64,000 bases of DNA from Pseudeuparius sepicola (Eukaryota > Arthropoda > Insecta > Coleoptera > Anthribidae), in NCBI GenBank assembly GCA_963920635.1, contig OY987298.1, positions 61,671,949 to 61,735,948 of the forward strand, read 5' to 3'. Position 1 is the stretch's first letter. Each line of letters starts with the position of its first letter. Both the position numbers and the translations under genes were made by a program. Below, one piece after another: positions 33,700-43,807 of the stretch. The notes below the pieces were generated by a model that saw nothing but the letters and a program-made list of their open reading frames with translations, made no database searches and was not told the origin of the DNA.

Positions 33700-34262
33700 C
33701 AAAAAAAATTTTGTCGAAAAAGAATTTGGCAAAAAAAAAAATTGGCAAAAAAAAATTCGACAAAAAAAAATTTGGCAAAAAAAATGTCAAAAAAAATTTT
33801 ACAAAAAAAAATTTTGACAAAAAAAATTTTGACAAAAAAAAAATTTGGCAAAAAAAAATTTTGACAAAAAATTTTGACAAAAAAAAATTTGGCAAAAAAA
33901 GATTTGGCAAAAAAAAATTTGGCAAAAAAAAATTTGGTAAAAAAAAATTTTGGCAAAAAAAATTGTCAAAAAAAAAATTTGACAAAAAAAAATTTTGAAG
34001 AAAAAAAAATTTGGGGAAAAAAATTTTGACGAAAAAAAAATTTGGGGAAAAAAATTTTGACGAAAAAAAAATTTGGGAAAAAAAATTTGGCAAAAAAAAA
34101 TTTGACAAAAAAAAATTTTGCAAAAAAAAAATTTTGGTAAAAAAAAATTTTTTCAAAAAAAATTTTGGCAAAAAAAAATTATGGCAAAAAAAAATTTTGG
34201 CAAAAAAAAATTGACGAAAAAAAATTTTGGCAAAAAACTTCTACAAAAAAATCACAAAAAAT
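33700..34262 (-). repeat. Poly-A/TTTGGC minisatellite (right arm)
   Basis: Mirror of the left poly-T array, about 50 bp longer. Lys-rich and Phe-rich frames here are not genes. Confidence 0.9.
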
Positions 34263-34478
34263 TTTCACCTGTCTGAATGACAGTCGGTCCTCCGCCTATT
34301 AAGATATAGCTTTTACTTCCTTTATATAAGTTTTCGTTTCCAAGATATCAAGCGGTTTATAAATGGGACAGCTGGTATATTTACATTTTTTTCTTTCTTT
34401 TGCTCATGTAATCCTTGGGAATTTTTTTACGAAAGGTTTCCAAATATCTAGCTGTTTAAAAATGGGACAGCTGGTATA

Positions 34479-34537
34479 TACTTACTTGCATCTTGGAGCA
34501 CTCGAACTGATACGTGGAATCACGCACCCTTCTTATA
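34479..34537 (-). promoter_or_regulatory. Canonical core promoter, right-arm copy
   Basis: Mirror of 25272-25330: CTTATA at 34532-34537 and ACTGA at 34506-34510 on the plus strand, with identical 29-bp TATA-initiator spacing on the minus strand and the same GTAAGT donor downstream. Confidence 0.5.
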
Positions 34538-35336
34538 GGCCATTATTTGTCGACTAAGGTTTTTTTTTGTCTGGTCAGCAGAGCCGCGTTTGCCTACCAA
34601 GGTTTTTTCCTAACCTTATATATTTTTTGAATCCACCGGTATAAAATATCGTCATTATTTCCTTCTGTGGGGAACTAAAAAATATTTACTTTCAAATAAG
34701 GTTGAGGAAACCGGTATTTAAAAAAGTAATAACCCCTAAAATTTTTCCAAACGAGATGAACTGAAACAGCTAGGGTGTATAAAATGGGACAGCCGCGCAA
34801 TTACCTTTTTCGGTCTTGTGTATATTTTACTGGAATAAATAATTATTTCCAATTTTTTTTTGGTACAACCTCTACATCGTATTTTTTTTACTGAAATTTT
34901 TTCATCATTTTTTTCCGAGTGAAACTGACGTTATTTTTACCTTTACATATATTTTTACCGGTATACAAAACTTATTCGAAAATTCTACCTACATTTTCAC
35001 GTCTTGGATTTTTTTTACAGATTTTGTTCAAACAAAATTTCCTATGTTATCTGGGGCCTTCCGACTAACTATTATAATAACTGTTTTTATCAGTCACTCG
35101 AAAAAATTCTATCTGCACTTGTATATAAAACATTCGTCTGAGTCTTGTCTTGTACATTTCACCGTCAAAAAATGAAAATTTCCCAAAATGTTATCGGGAT
35201 TATAGGATCAGGACCTTTTTAAAATTACATTTTTTGAATAAAAAATTTTCAAAATTTTTCGAATTTTCATAGGTATCAAAAGTGCGGAACTGCGCATGCG
35301 CGAAACGCGTGCAAGGGGGAAGGGTGGATTTTGTTC

Positions 35337-35400
35337 GGGCAACTACATGCCAGTCGGACGGAGGCCTTCGGCCTCCGTTCCTCCTGGCACGTAGTTGCCC
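35337..35400. repeat. Long GC-rich hairpin, right-arm copy
   Basis: Mirror of 24409-24472, with both the outer and inner stems preserved. Confidence 0.85.
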
Positions 35401-36282
35401 ACCCGCCACCCCCCACCCACCCCGGGGTAGACTAAGTCCACCCCCCCCAAGGGGTGGCCCCAAAATCGATTGCGCTATATCAGGATTTTTTCCGATCAGC
35501 CGATCAGAAGATATATTTGGAAATCACGATATACCTGCATCAGCAGAAAATCCGAGCCCCTGACGTACTAATTGTTTACGTTGTACATCGCATCATATAC
35601 GGTTCCACGTGGTTTCTTATTTACCATAATGTATCACATTTCCTGATACCAAGGAGTCTACCTCGGATTTCCACGTGTCTAGTTGAAGATTCCGGCCTAA
35701 ATCGTTTGCGTTACATGCTGATTTTCCCAAATTTTCCGTTTATTACTCTATCTGCAATTTTTTCAGATTTTTTTATTTAGAAGATAATTGGGTGAAATTT
35801 GTAGCCTATTGTTCTATATGCGGTTTCAGCAAAATCGCTGAGTGCTCGACCAAACAAAGCAGGCGTCTGTCGTGAACTATTCCACGTGTTTTCTCTTACT
35901 ATATATTTACTATGCGGTCACGCGTTCGCAGCGAGTAACCCGATGCGACGCAACAGCTGAGTTATAATTTTGTGTACTTGAACAATTCGGGGTTTATTTG
36001 CACAAATAAATTAAAAATTATGGTTCATAAGATCACAAACGCAGACCTTATCGATAACAATTTTATTAGACTTTTTTTTTTCATTATTAGCCATTACTTG
36101 ACATAACCTACAATTTTCCAAATTTATGTGTATAAGTTAAGAATCACCCTGTATACACATAACAGTGGAATAGAGTGATATTATTGCTTAGAGTGAGAGT
36201 TTTATTATAATATGATGCTTCAGGTGTTTTCCCTTCAACACAAAGATTCTTATAAAAAAACACAACAAAAGATTTTTAAACG

Positions 36283-36288
36283 TTTATT
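36283..36288 (-). terminator. Poly-A signal of the two-gene unit (right)
   Basis: TTTATT on the plus strand, i.e. AATAAA on the coding strand, five bases after the stop of the 40-codon gene. Confidence 0.6.
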
Positions 36289-36293
36289 AAAAA

Positions 36294-36416
36294 TTAATTG
36301 TGTAAGTCAATATGTTTTATCTTCATTTTAATTTCATATAACATAAGTTCATATTTCAATGCTTCTAAATTCTTCAAATATTGTTGCAGTTTTCTTCTGT
36401 ACTCCAGCTTCGTCAT
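36294..36416 (-). CDS. 40-residue coiled-coil-like protein, right copy
   Basis: Mirror of 23418-23540. Start, stop, the ATGA overlap with the upstream gene and the nearby AATAAA are all kept, and the encoded peptide matches the left copy. It is charged, with heptad-like leucines, and has no known family. Conservation in both arms supports a gene but is weak proof, because the arms are young copies of each other. Confidence 0.55.
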   Translation of the reverse strand: MTKLEYRRKLQQYLKNLEALKYELMLYEIKMKIKHIDLHN

Positions 36417-36721
36417 GGTTCTACAATAAATTCGATATTTGTAGATCGGCCGACGGGCCCAAGACTCTTCATGTAATACCTCCTTCCGTTACCGATATCC
36501 CTGTTAATTTCTTCGATCCGTTGGGGCGTAAACTCGGCCGTGTATCGTTGCGGCAGCACCGTCTTAAATTCTTCGAACTCGACGTAGACCTTCTCTCCGT
36601 ATTGCGTGTTCACTTTGTCCACGCTCGTGATTTGAAAATTTTCACCCACCTCCATATTTTGAACGCTTTCGAATTTCTTGAAGATCAAATTCTTGTTCAG
36701 ATGATTCAGGAACGACTGCAT
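36413..36721 (-). CDS. 102-residue protein of the palindromic element, right copy
   Basis: Second copy of the left-arm gene at mirrored coordinates, oriented inward like its partner, so the two units converge. The protein is identical to the left copy. The visible nucleotide difference (CAC to CAT at codon 7) is silent. The TATA-like boxes, GC-rich tip upstream, overlapping 40-codon gene and AATAAA downstream are all present. Having one gene copy at each end of a linear element resembles genes in the inverted terminal repeats of some DNA viruses. The family is unknown to me; the beta-rich pattern around VNTQYGEKVYVEF could suit a nucleic-acid-binding barrel. Confidence 0.75.
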   Translation of the reverse strand: MQSFLNHLNKNLIFKKFESVQNMEVGENFQITSVDKVNTQYGEKVYVEFEEFKTVLPQRYTAEFTPQRIEEINRDIGNGRRYYMKSLGPVGRSTNIEFIVEP

Positions 36722-36799
36722 TTTGAACTCGGCAAATCAGACTGTGGGAAATTGTAAGTGTATATAACGGGAAAACTGCTCTTGCGCACGAATATATAG

Positions 36800-37064
36800 A
36801 CCTCACCCCACCAAACCGTTGGAGTGGGGGTTGCCCCGTCGTTGGAGTGGGGGCTGACACCCGCCGTTGGAGTGGGGGGGGGGGTCAACTGGGGGTCACA
36901 CGTGGCCCAAAGGTCAAAGGTTAACCTATCAGGATCTAGGGGTCAACTGGGGTCATCCGGTGACGTCACGTGACCTCGGGCATGACGTAGCCACTTTGCT
37001 CCCGTGACCTCGGGCCGTAGGGGACTCTCAGGATCAAGGGGTCAACTGAGGTCAAAGTGGTCCC
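36800..37064. promoter_or_regulatory. GC-rich tip with TGACC half-sites and ACTCCAACG repeats (right)
   Basis: Mirror of 22770-23034. Small differences occur in the C-run and beside the first CTCCAACG repeat. Confidence 0.5.
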
Positions 37065-37092
37065 GTACTCTCTTTGTATTACTACTTTCAAG

Positions 37093-37504
37093 TATTTTCA
37101 CTCGGTGTAAAGACATTCATTTATTTGTATTATTATTTTTACCTGATTACCTAAGAATAAGTCAAAAGGAGTTGCTGTTGTATAAAGTGAATTGAAAGTT
37201 CTAAATCCCTAATAAGTGAATATCACTTACCGCAATACACATTATCTTGCTTAGATTTGAAGGCCACACACTTTGTCACCTAAAGAACTGGTTTGTTTTG
37301 TTGAACTTACTGCTCTTTTCTCCATAAAATTTATATTTCGGTATTTCAAAACCATATAACCATATTACCTTGATTATAAATTATAACAGTTATCGTTATT
37401 AAATAACTTGTCAAAACATTGTATAGCTATATCAGGTATAACTCACAGCACATTGTTGATAAATTATTGTCCCCTTTATTCATACCATGTCCTCAATAAC
37501 ATTT
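37093..37504. other. AT-rich flank of the palindromic element
   Basis: No gene recognised. Joining this to sequence before 22748 with a single TTCAAG would recreate the presumed empty target site. Confidence 0.4.
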
Positions 37505-37850
37505 TATTGTTTACAAGACATAACCCTCCCGAACGACTCAAACGGAAACGGTAGCACTTATAACAGTGTAGCTTGCACTTGGAGGTGAGAACCAACCAGT
37601 GGCGCCATCTAGTATCATTATGTTGGGTTATGGCTGTCGTCTGTCGTGATGAACCTAATAAGGGGAAACAGCTGTCATAGTCTACCTTCCCGAACGATTC
37701 AAATATGAAAGCACCGGCACATCCATTAGAAATTGGATGTTGGTATGATATTACCAGTTGCCAAAATTTATAGTCCCATAAAGCCGCTAACCTTCTTTTT
37801 GTAAAAATCTATTGGGGACGTGAAATTTTTATCATCATTTTATTGTTTGA
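37505..37850. repeat. Interspersed repeat A, copy 2 (rearranged)
   Basis: The first about 110 bp match 4011-4115 in direct orientation. The following about 210 bp match 3815-4010 in reverse orientation. The unit was therefore folded or partly inverted relative to copy 1. Confidence 0.7.
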
Positions 37851-38160
37851 TAATAATTTTGTTGTAATTTTAAGCAGTGTATATTTCCACAAACACAAAT
37901 ATTGTATATTGTATGTAATTTACCTAATATCATTAATAAAATTTGTTCAATTTTCTCCTCAGTGTTTTCTTTTTATAATTTGACAAAAAAAGTACGTTAT
38001 CAAATTTCGTAGTCTGCAGTAGAATTTGTTTTGCTATCACTCCGACTTTTAGACTGTGTCGCTCATATTTTTTTCCTATTTCGAATCACCCCAGTAAAAG
38101 TAGAACCGGGTAGCCAGAGTGGGGTTTTTCTTTTTTATCAAGGAGTGTCACATGTAATAG

Positions 38161-38328
38161 TATGTATGTATGTATGTATGTATGTATGTATGTATGTATG
38201 TATGTATGTATGTATGTATGTATGTATGTATGTATGTATGTATGTATGTATGTATGTATGTATGTATGTATGTATGTATGTATGTATGTATGTATGTATG
38301 TCTGTATGTATGTATGTATGTATGTATA
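38161..38328. repeat. (TATG)n microsatellite
   Basis: About 42 units of TATG in a row with one T-to-C change near 38302. All three frames are open for long stretches because of the repeat (Met-Tyr-Val-Cys on one strand, Ile-His-Thr-Tyr on the other) and do not code. Confidence 0.97.
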
Positions 38329-38630
38329 TAACAGGGACTCTTTAAAATAAAGGGATCCTGCATATCACAGTCTAGCGCATAGAAAAAGTGAAGCCTTGAG
38401 GGGAAGTTTGTTTTCTGTAGACTCCAAGAAGACCACAATGCATATTCTGTACTTGTAGACACAAATTTGTCAAGTCTAATTTTTAGAAATCATGGAAACC
38501 ATTATTAATTTTTACTAACATTCAAAGCACCTGTTCTATTCATAGATTCTCCAATAAAATGGCATACTTGGCATCACTGATACCATTAGAATGAGGAAAG
38601 AATAGGCCTCACTTTGGAAAGTATAATGCT

Positions 38631-39620
38631 GGTTTTCATCCACTTGTAATTATTGTCGTATTGATCTGAAATTTTGTTTAATTCCGGTGTCAATGCAATA
38701 TTCCGATACCAACGAGCTTTTATGATGACGAAGGAATGAGGGAGGTGGGGAAATTGCAAATTCTTTGACTACTGGAAGTCCAGGGCCAGATAACTACCTA
38801 CAAATAATAATACCGACCGGCCCAAAAAATTGGTACACTTGAAAAATGATTCTATATTAACGCGTGTTTAATAGCTTGATTTGCAAGTATGTATGCATGG
38901 ATGCATTTATGTAATTTTGTTAACAAATCTAGCAAATCGATTTTCATCCACTTCTAGTTATTTTCGTAGCGATCTGAAATATTTCCAACTTATTTAATTC
39001 CAGTGTCAATACAATATTCTGATACCATCGAGCTTTTATGATGACGAAGGAATGAGGGAGGTGGGGAAATTGCAAATTCTTTGACTACTGGAAGTCCAGG
39101 GCCAGATAACCACCTACAAATAATAATACCGACCGGCCCAAAAAATTGGTACACTTGAAAAATGATTCTATATTAACGCGCGTTTAATAGCTTGATTTGC
39201 ATTTATGTATGCATGGATGCATTTATGTAACTTTGTAAACAAATGTAGAAAATCGATTTTCATCCACTTCTAGTTATTTTCGTACCGATCTGAAATATTG
39301 CCTACTTATTTAATTCCGGTGACAATACAATAATATTATGGTACAGTTGGCGTCAGACGAAACCGAACGACGTAAAGCCATTTTCTAGATATTTTTGCGG
39401 TAATAATACCCAAAATCCATTCAATAAACAAGGGATTTAAGCTCAGACCGAGGGAAGAAGCGTCCGACGAACGCGACGTTGCCAAATGTTAGAACAGAAT
39501 CCAAATATTCCAAGGAAATGAATTTTTAGCGTTCGGTTTCGTCTGACGCTAACCGTACCATCGAGCTTTTATGATAATGGACAAACTCCTCAATGGTTGA
39601 TGTGTTAGATCCTCCATATT
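38631..39620 (+). repeat. Three-copy tandem repeat of about 310 bp
   Basis: The word TTTTCATCCACTT starts copies at 38633, 38941 and 39257 (periods 308 and 316). Shared blocks include GGAATGAGGGAGGTGGGG, GACTACTGGAAGTCCAGG and ACCGACCGGCCCAAAAAA. The third copy is interrupted by a MITE at 39340-39559 and decays soon after the ATCGAGCTTTTATGAT block. Confidence 0.9.
39340..39559. mobile_element. 220-bp MITE nested in the third tandem copy
   Basis: The inverted ends read GGTACAGTTGGCGTCAGACG and GGTACGGTTAGCGTCAGACG (read inwards). Uninterrupted copies of the host repeat show the expected sequence across the insertion site. No clear target duplication could be fixed, because the host site may include part of GATACC. 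Confidence 0.75.
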
Positions 39621-40524
39621 AGATACCTGATTATATTGGGATAAAAAAGACCCTAAAGTAATCTAGATCAGTACATTTCTAAGTTTGTTTACGACTAATA
39701 AGTTATAAAGTAAAATTAATAGTTAAAAAACGCATTTGTTGTTAACTAAAGAGTAAAAATAGTTTATTTGATCATAATTATGCCTGATTATGAAATTATT
39801 TAATGTAAAAGCTTGAGGCGCTATTTAAACAGAATTGATTTGGTGTTTATTAGGTCTTTATAATGACAGCACAATAACGGCCTAGAGAGTGCCTCCCGAT
39901 TTTACATAAAATAATTTCGTATTAAGAAATATCAATCATATAATCAAATTAATTATTTTTTACTTTTTAGCCAATAATAGAAAAGTGTTTTTAGTTTTCT
40001 ACACTATTATTATTAAGGCATCAAACTTAAAGTAGCAAAACCAATTAAAAGATTCTTCGAAAAGAGAAACATCTTGTACCCAATGATAAAAGGTACACAA
40101 TCGTTAACGAAATGGTCATATTTTTTATATCCAAAAGCCTATACGTACAGCACAATGTCCATGTAGTCCGATTATTAGGAAATTGGAGTAATCGCTAGGG
40201 TGGAAAATTTGGCAATCAATATTCGATTATATGCTAATAACATCCCAACACTAATGGCAATCGCATACAGAATTATACCTTCAAATTTTGCCTAACGTTG
40301 TAATCTAATTTTTTGTGCTCTTTATTGTACGTTGTAGCAATGCAAACTAAGCCGATCTGTCCTATAGTATGATATTGCAAAGCAGCAGTTTTTAAAAGCG
40401 CTGGCATATAAATGAAGCATCCGCATAAGAAGATTAAGCGATGACACAATGCAGCGGAGCGTTCCTCTTCGAAAATGTCTGCAGGCTAAATGAAATATCC
40501 CTATCCCATCCGACATTAAGGTAA
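39621..40524. other. AT-rich intergenic sequence
   Basis: Nothing recognised on either strand. Confidence 0.4.
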
Positions 40525-40870
40525 TTCATAACTGCCGCGTCTCGCATTATATCTCCGGCGAAAATATTAGAATCCCGACATGTTTTGCGAAATGAAATGC
40601 GGTCTAACACCAAAAATAGATTAGGATAACGCCAGCCGACGGGCGCGGTACACGCGGAATATAAATCGCGGTGTTTTCGGCTGATGCAGCCGCAACCGGC
40701 TGAGCTCGGGCTTTTTTAATTTCGCTCCCCATTGGAGATCAAATTGATATTAGGCGGTCCCCGTCGCATAGTATTCTTTCAGCATTTTCTAAATTAGACT
40801 GTGCTGATTGCCGACAAAAAAATACGATGTACCTATCTAATTTTGACTGGTGTGTTTTCAACTCTTTTTG
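40525..40870 (+). repeat. Interspersed repeat R, copy 1
   Basis: Shares GCGAAATGAAATGCGGTCT, ACACCAAAAATAGATTAGG, GCGGAATATAAATCGC and CGTGTTTTC-type words with 53445-53720, and the second half with 57725-57970. A TATAAAT followed by GC-rich sequence suggests a promoter-containing element end. No coding region is seen. Confidence 0.75.
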
Positions 40871-41473
40871 ATACAGACTGAGTTCCTAGAGGTAATTTTC
40901 TGTGCGAGAGAAAAACGCGGTAGGAAGGTGTAGAACTTTATCAAAAATAATTGAACAACGTGCACAGCAGCATTCTTTGATAACTAGTTGAACCTAGACC
41001 AACACATAGTGTTGTTTGTTAAACATTACCACCCTCGTTCTCCCAGAGGTTATTATGGGATAAATAAAACCAGGAAGGTGGGCATTACAAGGTTTATTGC
41101 CTGGTAAGCAATTTTACAGCTAATAAAACTTTTGAGGTGTTTACACCCTTGAGCCCGTTGTTGCCGTCTGTCCTTCTGGTGACTATATTAACAGATGGGT
41201 AAAGGTACAACAATCGGAGCACCCGCCAAATAGCATAAATATGCATTTTTGCATATTTATGGAAAACCTATATTTTTGTGCATATTTGGATGTTTTTCTA
41301 ATTCTGCTTTAATATAGGTATTTTACGAGGTGTTTTATGTATTTGTTTTCCTTTAATTTTTATTAAAATAAACCTTTTCTCTAAAATCAGTTTTGGTGTT
41401 TTTTTAAGGTATTTTTACATGTAAAATAAATGCATATTATTGCATATTTGGCCAAATAAAAATGATGCATATA
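40871..41473. other. AT-rich intergenic sequence
   Basis: No gene recognised. It contains several ATATTTGCATA-like words near 41236-41470, which resemble a minor dispersed motif. Confidence 0.35.
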
Positions 41474-42195
41474 CAGGGTGTTCAAAAAATAGACGGAGAT
41501 ATTTTAGAGGGTGATTCCCTGTTAAGAAATATGAAAAAAAGTTTCTATAAACATGGGTCCGGAAATGCAGAGTTTTCAAGATACAGGATGTTAAATAAAA
41601 AAAAATAAAACATGAAATTATTAATGTCTTAAAAATTATTTACTCGATTCTGTTGAAATTTGGCAATGTTATTTGTTGTATTAAGAGGCTAATTTCGCCC
41701 TAACTAGATTAAATTTATTAAGTCCAGTGGCGTCCCGGGGGGCACCTTAGCGAATATTATTATCAAAAAAATGTACGCCACTACCTTTTTTGTAACTTTA
41801 ATATTTTTTGTTTGATTAAGCATCTAAAAATACAACTTCTTTCCCTCTTGTATTGTTTTCCTATCTCACTTCGTTTTCGAGAAAAAAAAAATAAAAACCG
41901 TTTTATTGCATGTCACTGGACAAAATTGCTTGTAGTGTACTTTATGTTATGATATTGGAAAAGTTGCAATAACACTCTTTCCTAGAAATGCTTTGATTAT
42001 TTGTTTTCCAAGGCACTTGTGATTTTTTTTGCAAAAATTGATAAACCAATTTTGTCCAGTGACATGCAATATATTTAACATCCTGTATCTTGAAAACTCT
42101 GCATTTCCGGATCCATGTTTATAGAAACTTTTTTTCATATTTCTTAACAGGGAATCACCCTCTAAAATATCTCCGTCTATTTTTCGAACACCCTG
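41474..42195. mobile_element. 722-bp ITm-type MITE
   Basis: The ends CAGGGTGTTCAAAAAATAG and CAGGGTGTTCGAAAAATAG (read inwards) are flanked by TA (41472-41473 and 42196-42197). The inverted arms are about 122 bp, from the tip to AACATCCTGTATC-type words. A second, inner inverted pair, TTGCATGTCACTGGACAAAATTG, lies at about 41907 and 42046. No transposase remains. Confidence 0.85.
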
Positions 42196-42197
42196 TA

Positions 42198-43058
42198 TAT
42201 GAGCATATTTCGATTGAAATTAAATGCATATATTCCGCCCTTTACTTATTACTATTACTACATTTAGCTGTGTGGTGGGCCTCCTTGAGGCAGGGATCTA
42301 CGGAGTGGTTCGATGCTTATCGAGTTAACCAGGTGGATGACCAAGCCTATACGTGTGCGATTCTACTAGGCAAGAAATAGAAAAAAAGATAGCAAACTAA
42401 GATTTGTACAATTTTTTTTAAAGGTAAGCAATTAGTTTATACTCAATTATGTTTGTAGTAAGCTAGTAAACGCAAAAATAGGTTATTTTTATTTATCAAT
42501 TTATCAAAGCAGTGATATTTCAGCTTTGGTGTAGTGTGGCCACATGTACTTTTCATTCTCAGGTGAAAAGATGCTTCTTTTGAAGTAAATTTGTCAAGGA
42601 TAAGCTCAAGCCGAACACACTCGAAAGAAAAGGCCCAGAAAACAATCTGCCACCTCCAAAAAGGGCCGAATCTCGACTTTATTTTTCGTATCCGAACTTT
42701 TCGCAGATATGCTCTCTGCTGTCTTCAAGAACCAGAAGCAAAAATGGACGATCCTCACAGGAACAGGAAATTCCAGTAACTTTCAAATCTAGGGAATTTT
42801 GATGCAGATAGCACACGTGTGACTTAAGTGGCATATGACTGACATTTGACATCTGTCTTTAATGTCAGTCTGATTGACAGTGTTGACAGTTCTGTTTGTT
42901 GATATATTGTTTAAACAATTATTAAGCACGATATTACTTAAAAGTTTATTGAGATTTCATATCCAAAACAGAGGTATTTATTATGCGTTGTTTACATTTG
43001 CAAATCTCGATTTTTAATTCTTAAGGTTATGATCTTACTGATTAGTTTTTTGTTTCAG
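42198..43058. other. Mixed sequence before a possible exon
   Basis: No domain recognised. Frames at 42090-42380 and 42591-42779 lack known motifs. A GTAAGC donor-like site (near 42424) and CAGAG-GTATTT (near 42973) could be splice signals of the gene candidate that follows. Confidence 0.3.
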
Positions 43059-43298
43059 GCAACAAGAGGCTTGGAAAAGGGGCCCAAATCTTATAAGATG
43101 GGGGTCTTCTTGGCAAAAATTAACAATGGCGGCCTATATACCAGGAAAACGAAGAGAGGAAGTGCAGGATCGAGGGGACCACACAGGTAAGCTAAATAAC
43201 TAAGTTCAATGGTCTTATCAATATTATCTATTCTATTCTTTTCCAGAACGTTAGAAAATTGGACCAGATTTATTTTATATATTATGGCACCTTCTTAA
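43059..43298 (+). CDS. Possible 3'-terminal exon pair of a host gene
   Basis: A pyrimidine-rich acceptor (TTTTTTGTTTCAG) ends at 43058. The exon 43059-43186 is open across its whole length in one frame (42 codons plus two bases) and ends at ACAG|GTAAGC. A 60-bp intron with a long pyrimidine tract and TTCCAG follows to 43246. The next exon continues the same frame for 17 codons to TAA at 43296-43298. The spliced peptide is basic (GGLYTRKTKRGSAGSRGPHR) and of unknown family. An in-frame ATG at 43098 could start a 47-residue protein, and a second ATG at 43126 in another frame has better context but stops after about 20 codons. The phase agreement and tiny intron are typical of insects, yet no homology supports it. 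It could also be part of a noncoding RNA. Confidence 0.35.
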
Positions 43299-43391
43299 AT
43301 ATATTCTCTGCAAAATAACTGGAATACATATTTGTTTAGCAAAATTCAGGTCTTTTACTTAAAAATGAACTATTCGAAATGAGACCGGAAC

Positions 43392-43799
43392 CACGATAGA
43401 CTTACCCACGGTATGTCAGTAACGAATCCCAAAACAAGGCAAATCTGCGCATCTACGTCAGTTGCGAGTCACGAATTCAAAATGCGGTTGTGTTTTACGA
43501 TTTTTTATAGTTTACAGTTTAATGTGTCAAGAAAAAAGTGCAAACAACTGCCAGTCCAGCTCGACAGTGCTTTAAAATAGGCCAGAAATCCCGGGATGTG
43601 CAGTCAGCGTTTGTCCAAATAATAACAGGAACAGTAAGGGAACGGAAATTAAGTACTATAGATTTCCCAAGGACAATAATCTTGCCAAAAAATCGATTGC
43701 TGCATGCCGCAGACAAGACATATGGAGCAATTTAAATTCTGACTCGCAACTGACGCGTCACAAGATGCGCAATGACATACCGTGGGTAAGTTTATCGTG
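43392..43799 (+). mobile_element. 408-bp P-type element with 8-bp target duplication
   Basis: The inverted ends CACGATAGACTTACCCACGG and the right mirror (one difference, A for G) are followed by further inverted words such as GTCAGTTGCGAGTCA. The element is flanked by identical 8-bp copies of ACCGGAAC (43384-43391 and 43800-43807). P elements make 8-bp duplications and encode a THAP DNA-binding domain, and this element contains one. It is therefore best called a non-autonomous P-superfamily element. The rest of the transposase is deleted. Confidence 0.8.
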
Positions 43800-43800
43800 A
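43576..43800 (+). pseudogene. THAP DNA-binding domain remnant
   Basis: This frame reads GCAVSVCPNNNRNSKGTEIK, then YYRFPKDNNLAKKSIAACRR, then QDIWSN. The paired Cys (C-x4-C), the YYRFPKD block and the AACRR-D helix are the signature of the C2CH THAP zinc finger. The conserved Trp before AACRR is replaced by Ser, and the final Cys-x2-His pair is absent, because the frame runs into the right inverted end and stops at the element's last bases (TGA 43798-43800). It begins after a TAA at 43573. So it is a truncated domain that probably cannot fold fully around zinc. The source could be a P-element transposase or a captured host THAP gene. Confidence 0.8.
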
Positions 43801-43807
43801 CCGGAAC

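Larger units (their letters stand above)
22748..37086. mobile_element. 14.3-kb palindromic element flanked by a 6-bp direct repeat
   Basis: The outer ends are AGTAGTAATACAAAGAG and its mirror. Immediately outside, TTCAAG occurs on both sides in direct orientation (22742-22747 and 37087-37092), as a target-site duplication would; a 7-bp reading, TTTCAAG, is also possible. The arms cover 22748-29799 and 30273-37086 and are highly similar throughout. Each arm encodes the same small two-gene unit and the same chain of minisatellites. The 6-bp duplication, the AG start and the size resemble Polinton/Maverick elements. None of their core genes (protein-primed polymerase, integrase, packaging ATPase, capsid) is seen, so the class is uncertain. 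A foldback-type element is the alternative. Confidence 0.75.
30273..37086 (-). repeat. Right arm of the giant palindrome
   Basis: Reverse complement of the left arm with scattered substitutions. It has a 25-bp insertion near 35650-35680, an expanded poly-T minisatellite and two fewer 156-bp units. The outer end is CTTTGTATTACTACT, followed by TTCAAG. Confidence 0.9.

Noticed and set aside
22748..37086. CRISPR-like or phage-like interpretation of the repeats
   Set aside because: No short regularly spaced repeats with unique spacers and no prokaryotic genes. The context is eukaryotic transposons.
22748..37086. The palindrome as a pure assembly artefact from an unsplit hairpin read
   Set aside because: The arms differ by substitutions and by several indels, and a 6-bp direct repeat flanks the whole. 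An artefact would give identical arms and no flanking duplication. Long-read confirmation is still the decisive test.
38031..38462. Frames of about 100 codons reading Met-Tyr-Val-Cys and Ile-His-Thr-Tyr repeats
   Set aside because: Direct products of the (TATG)n microsatellite.
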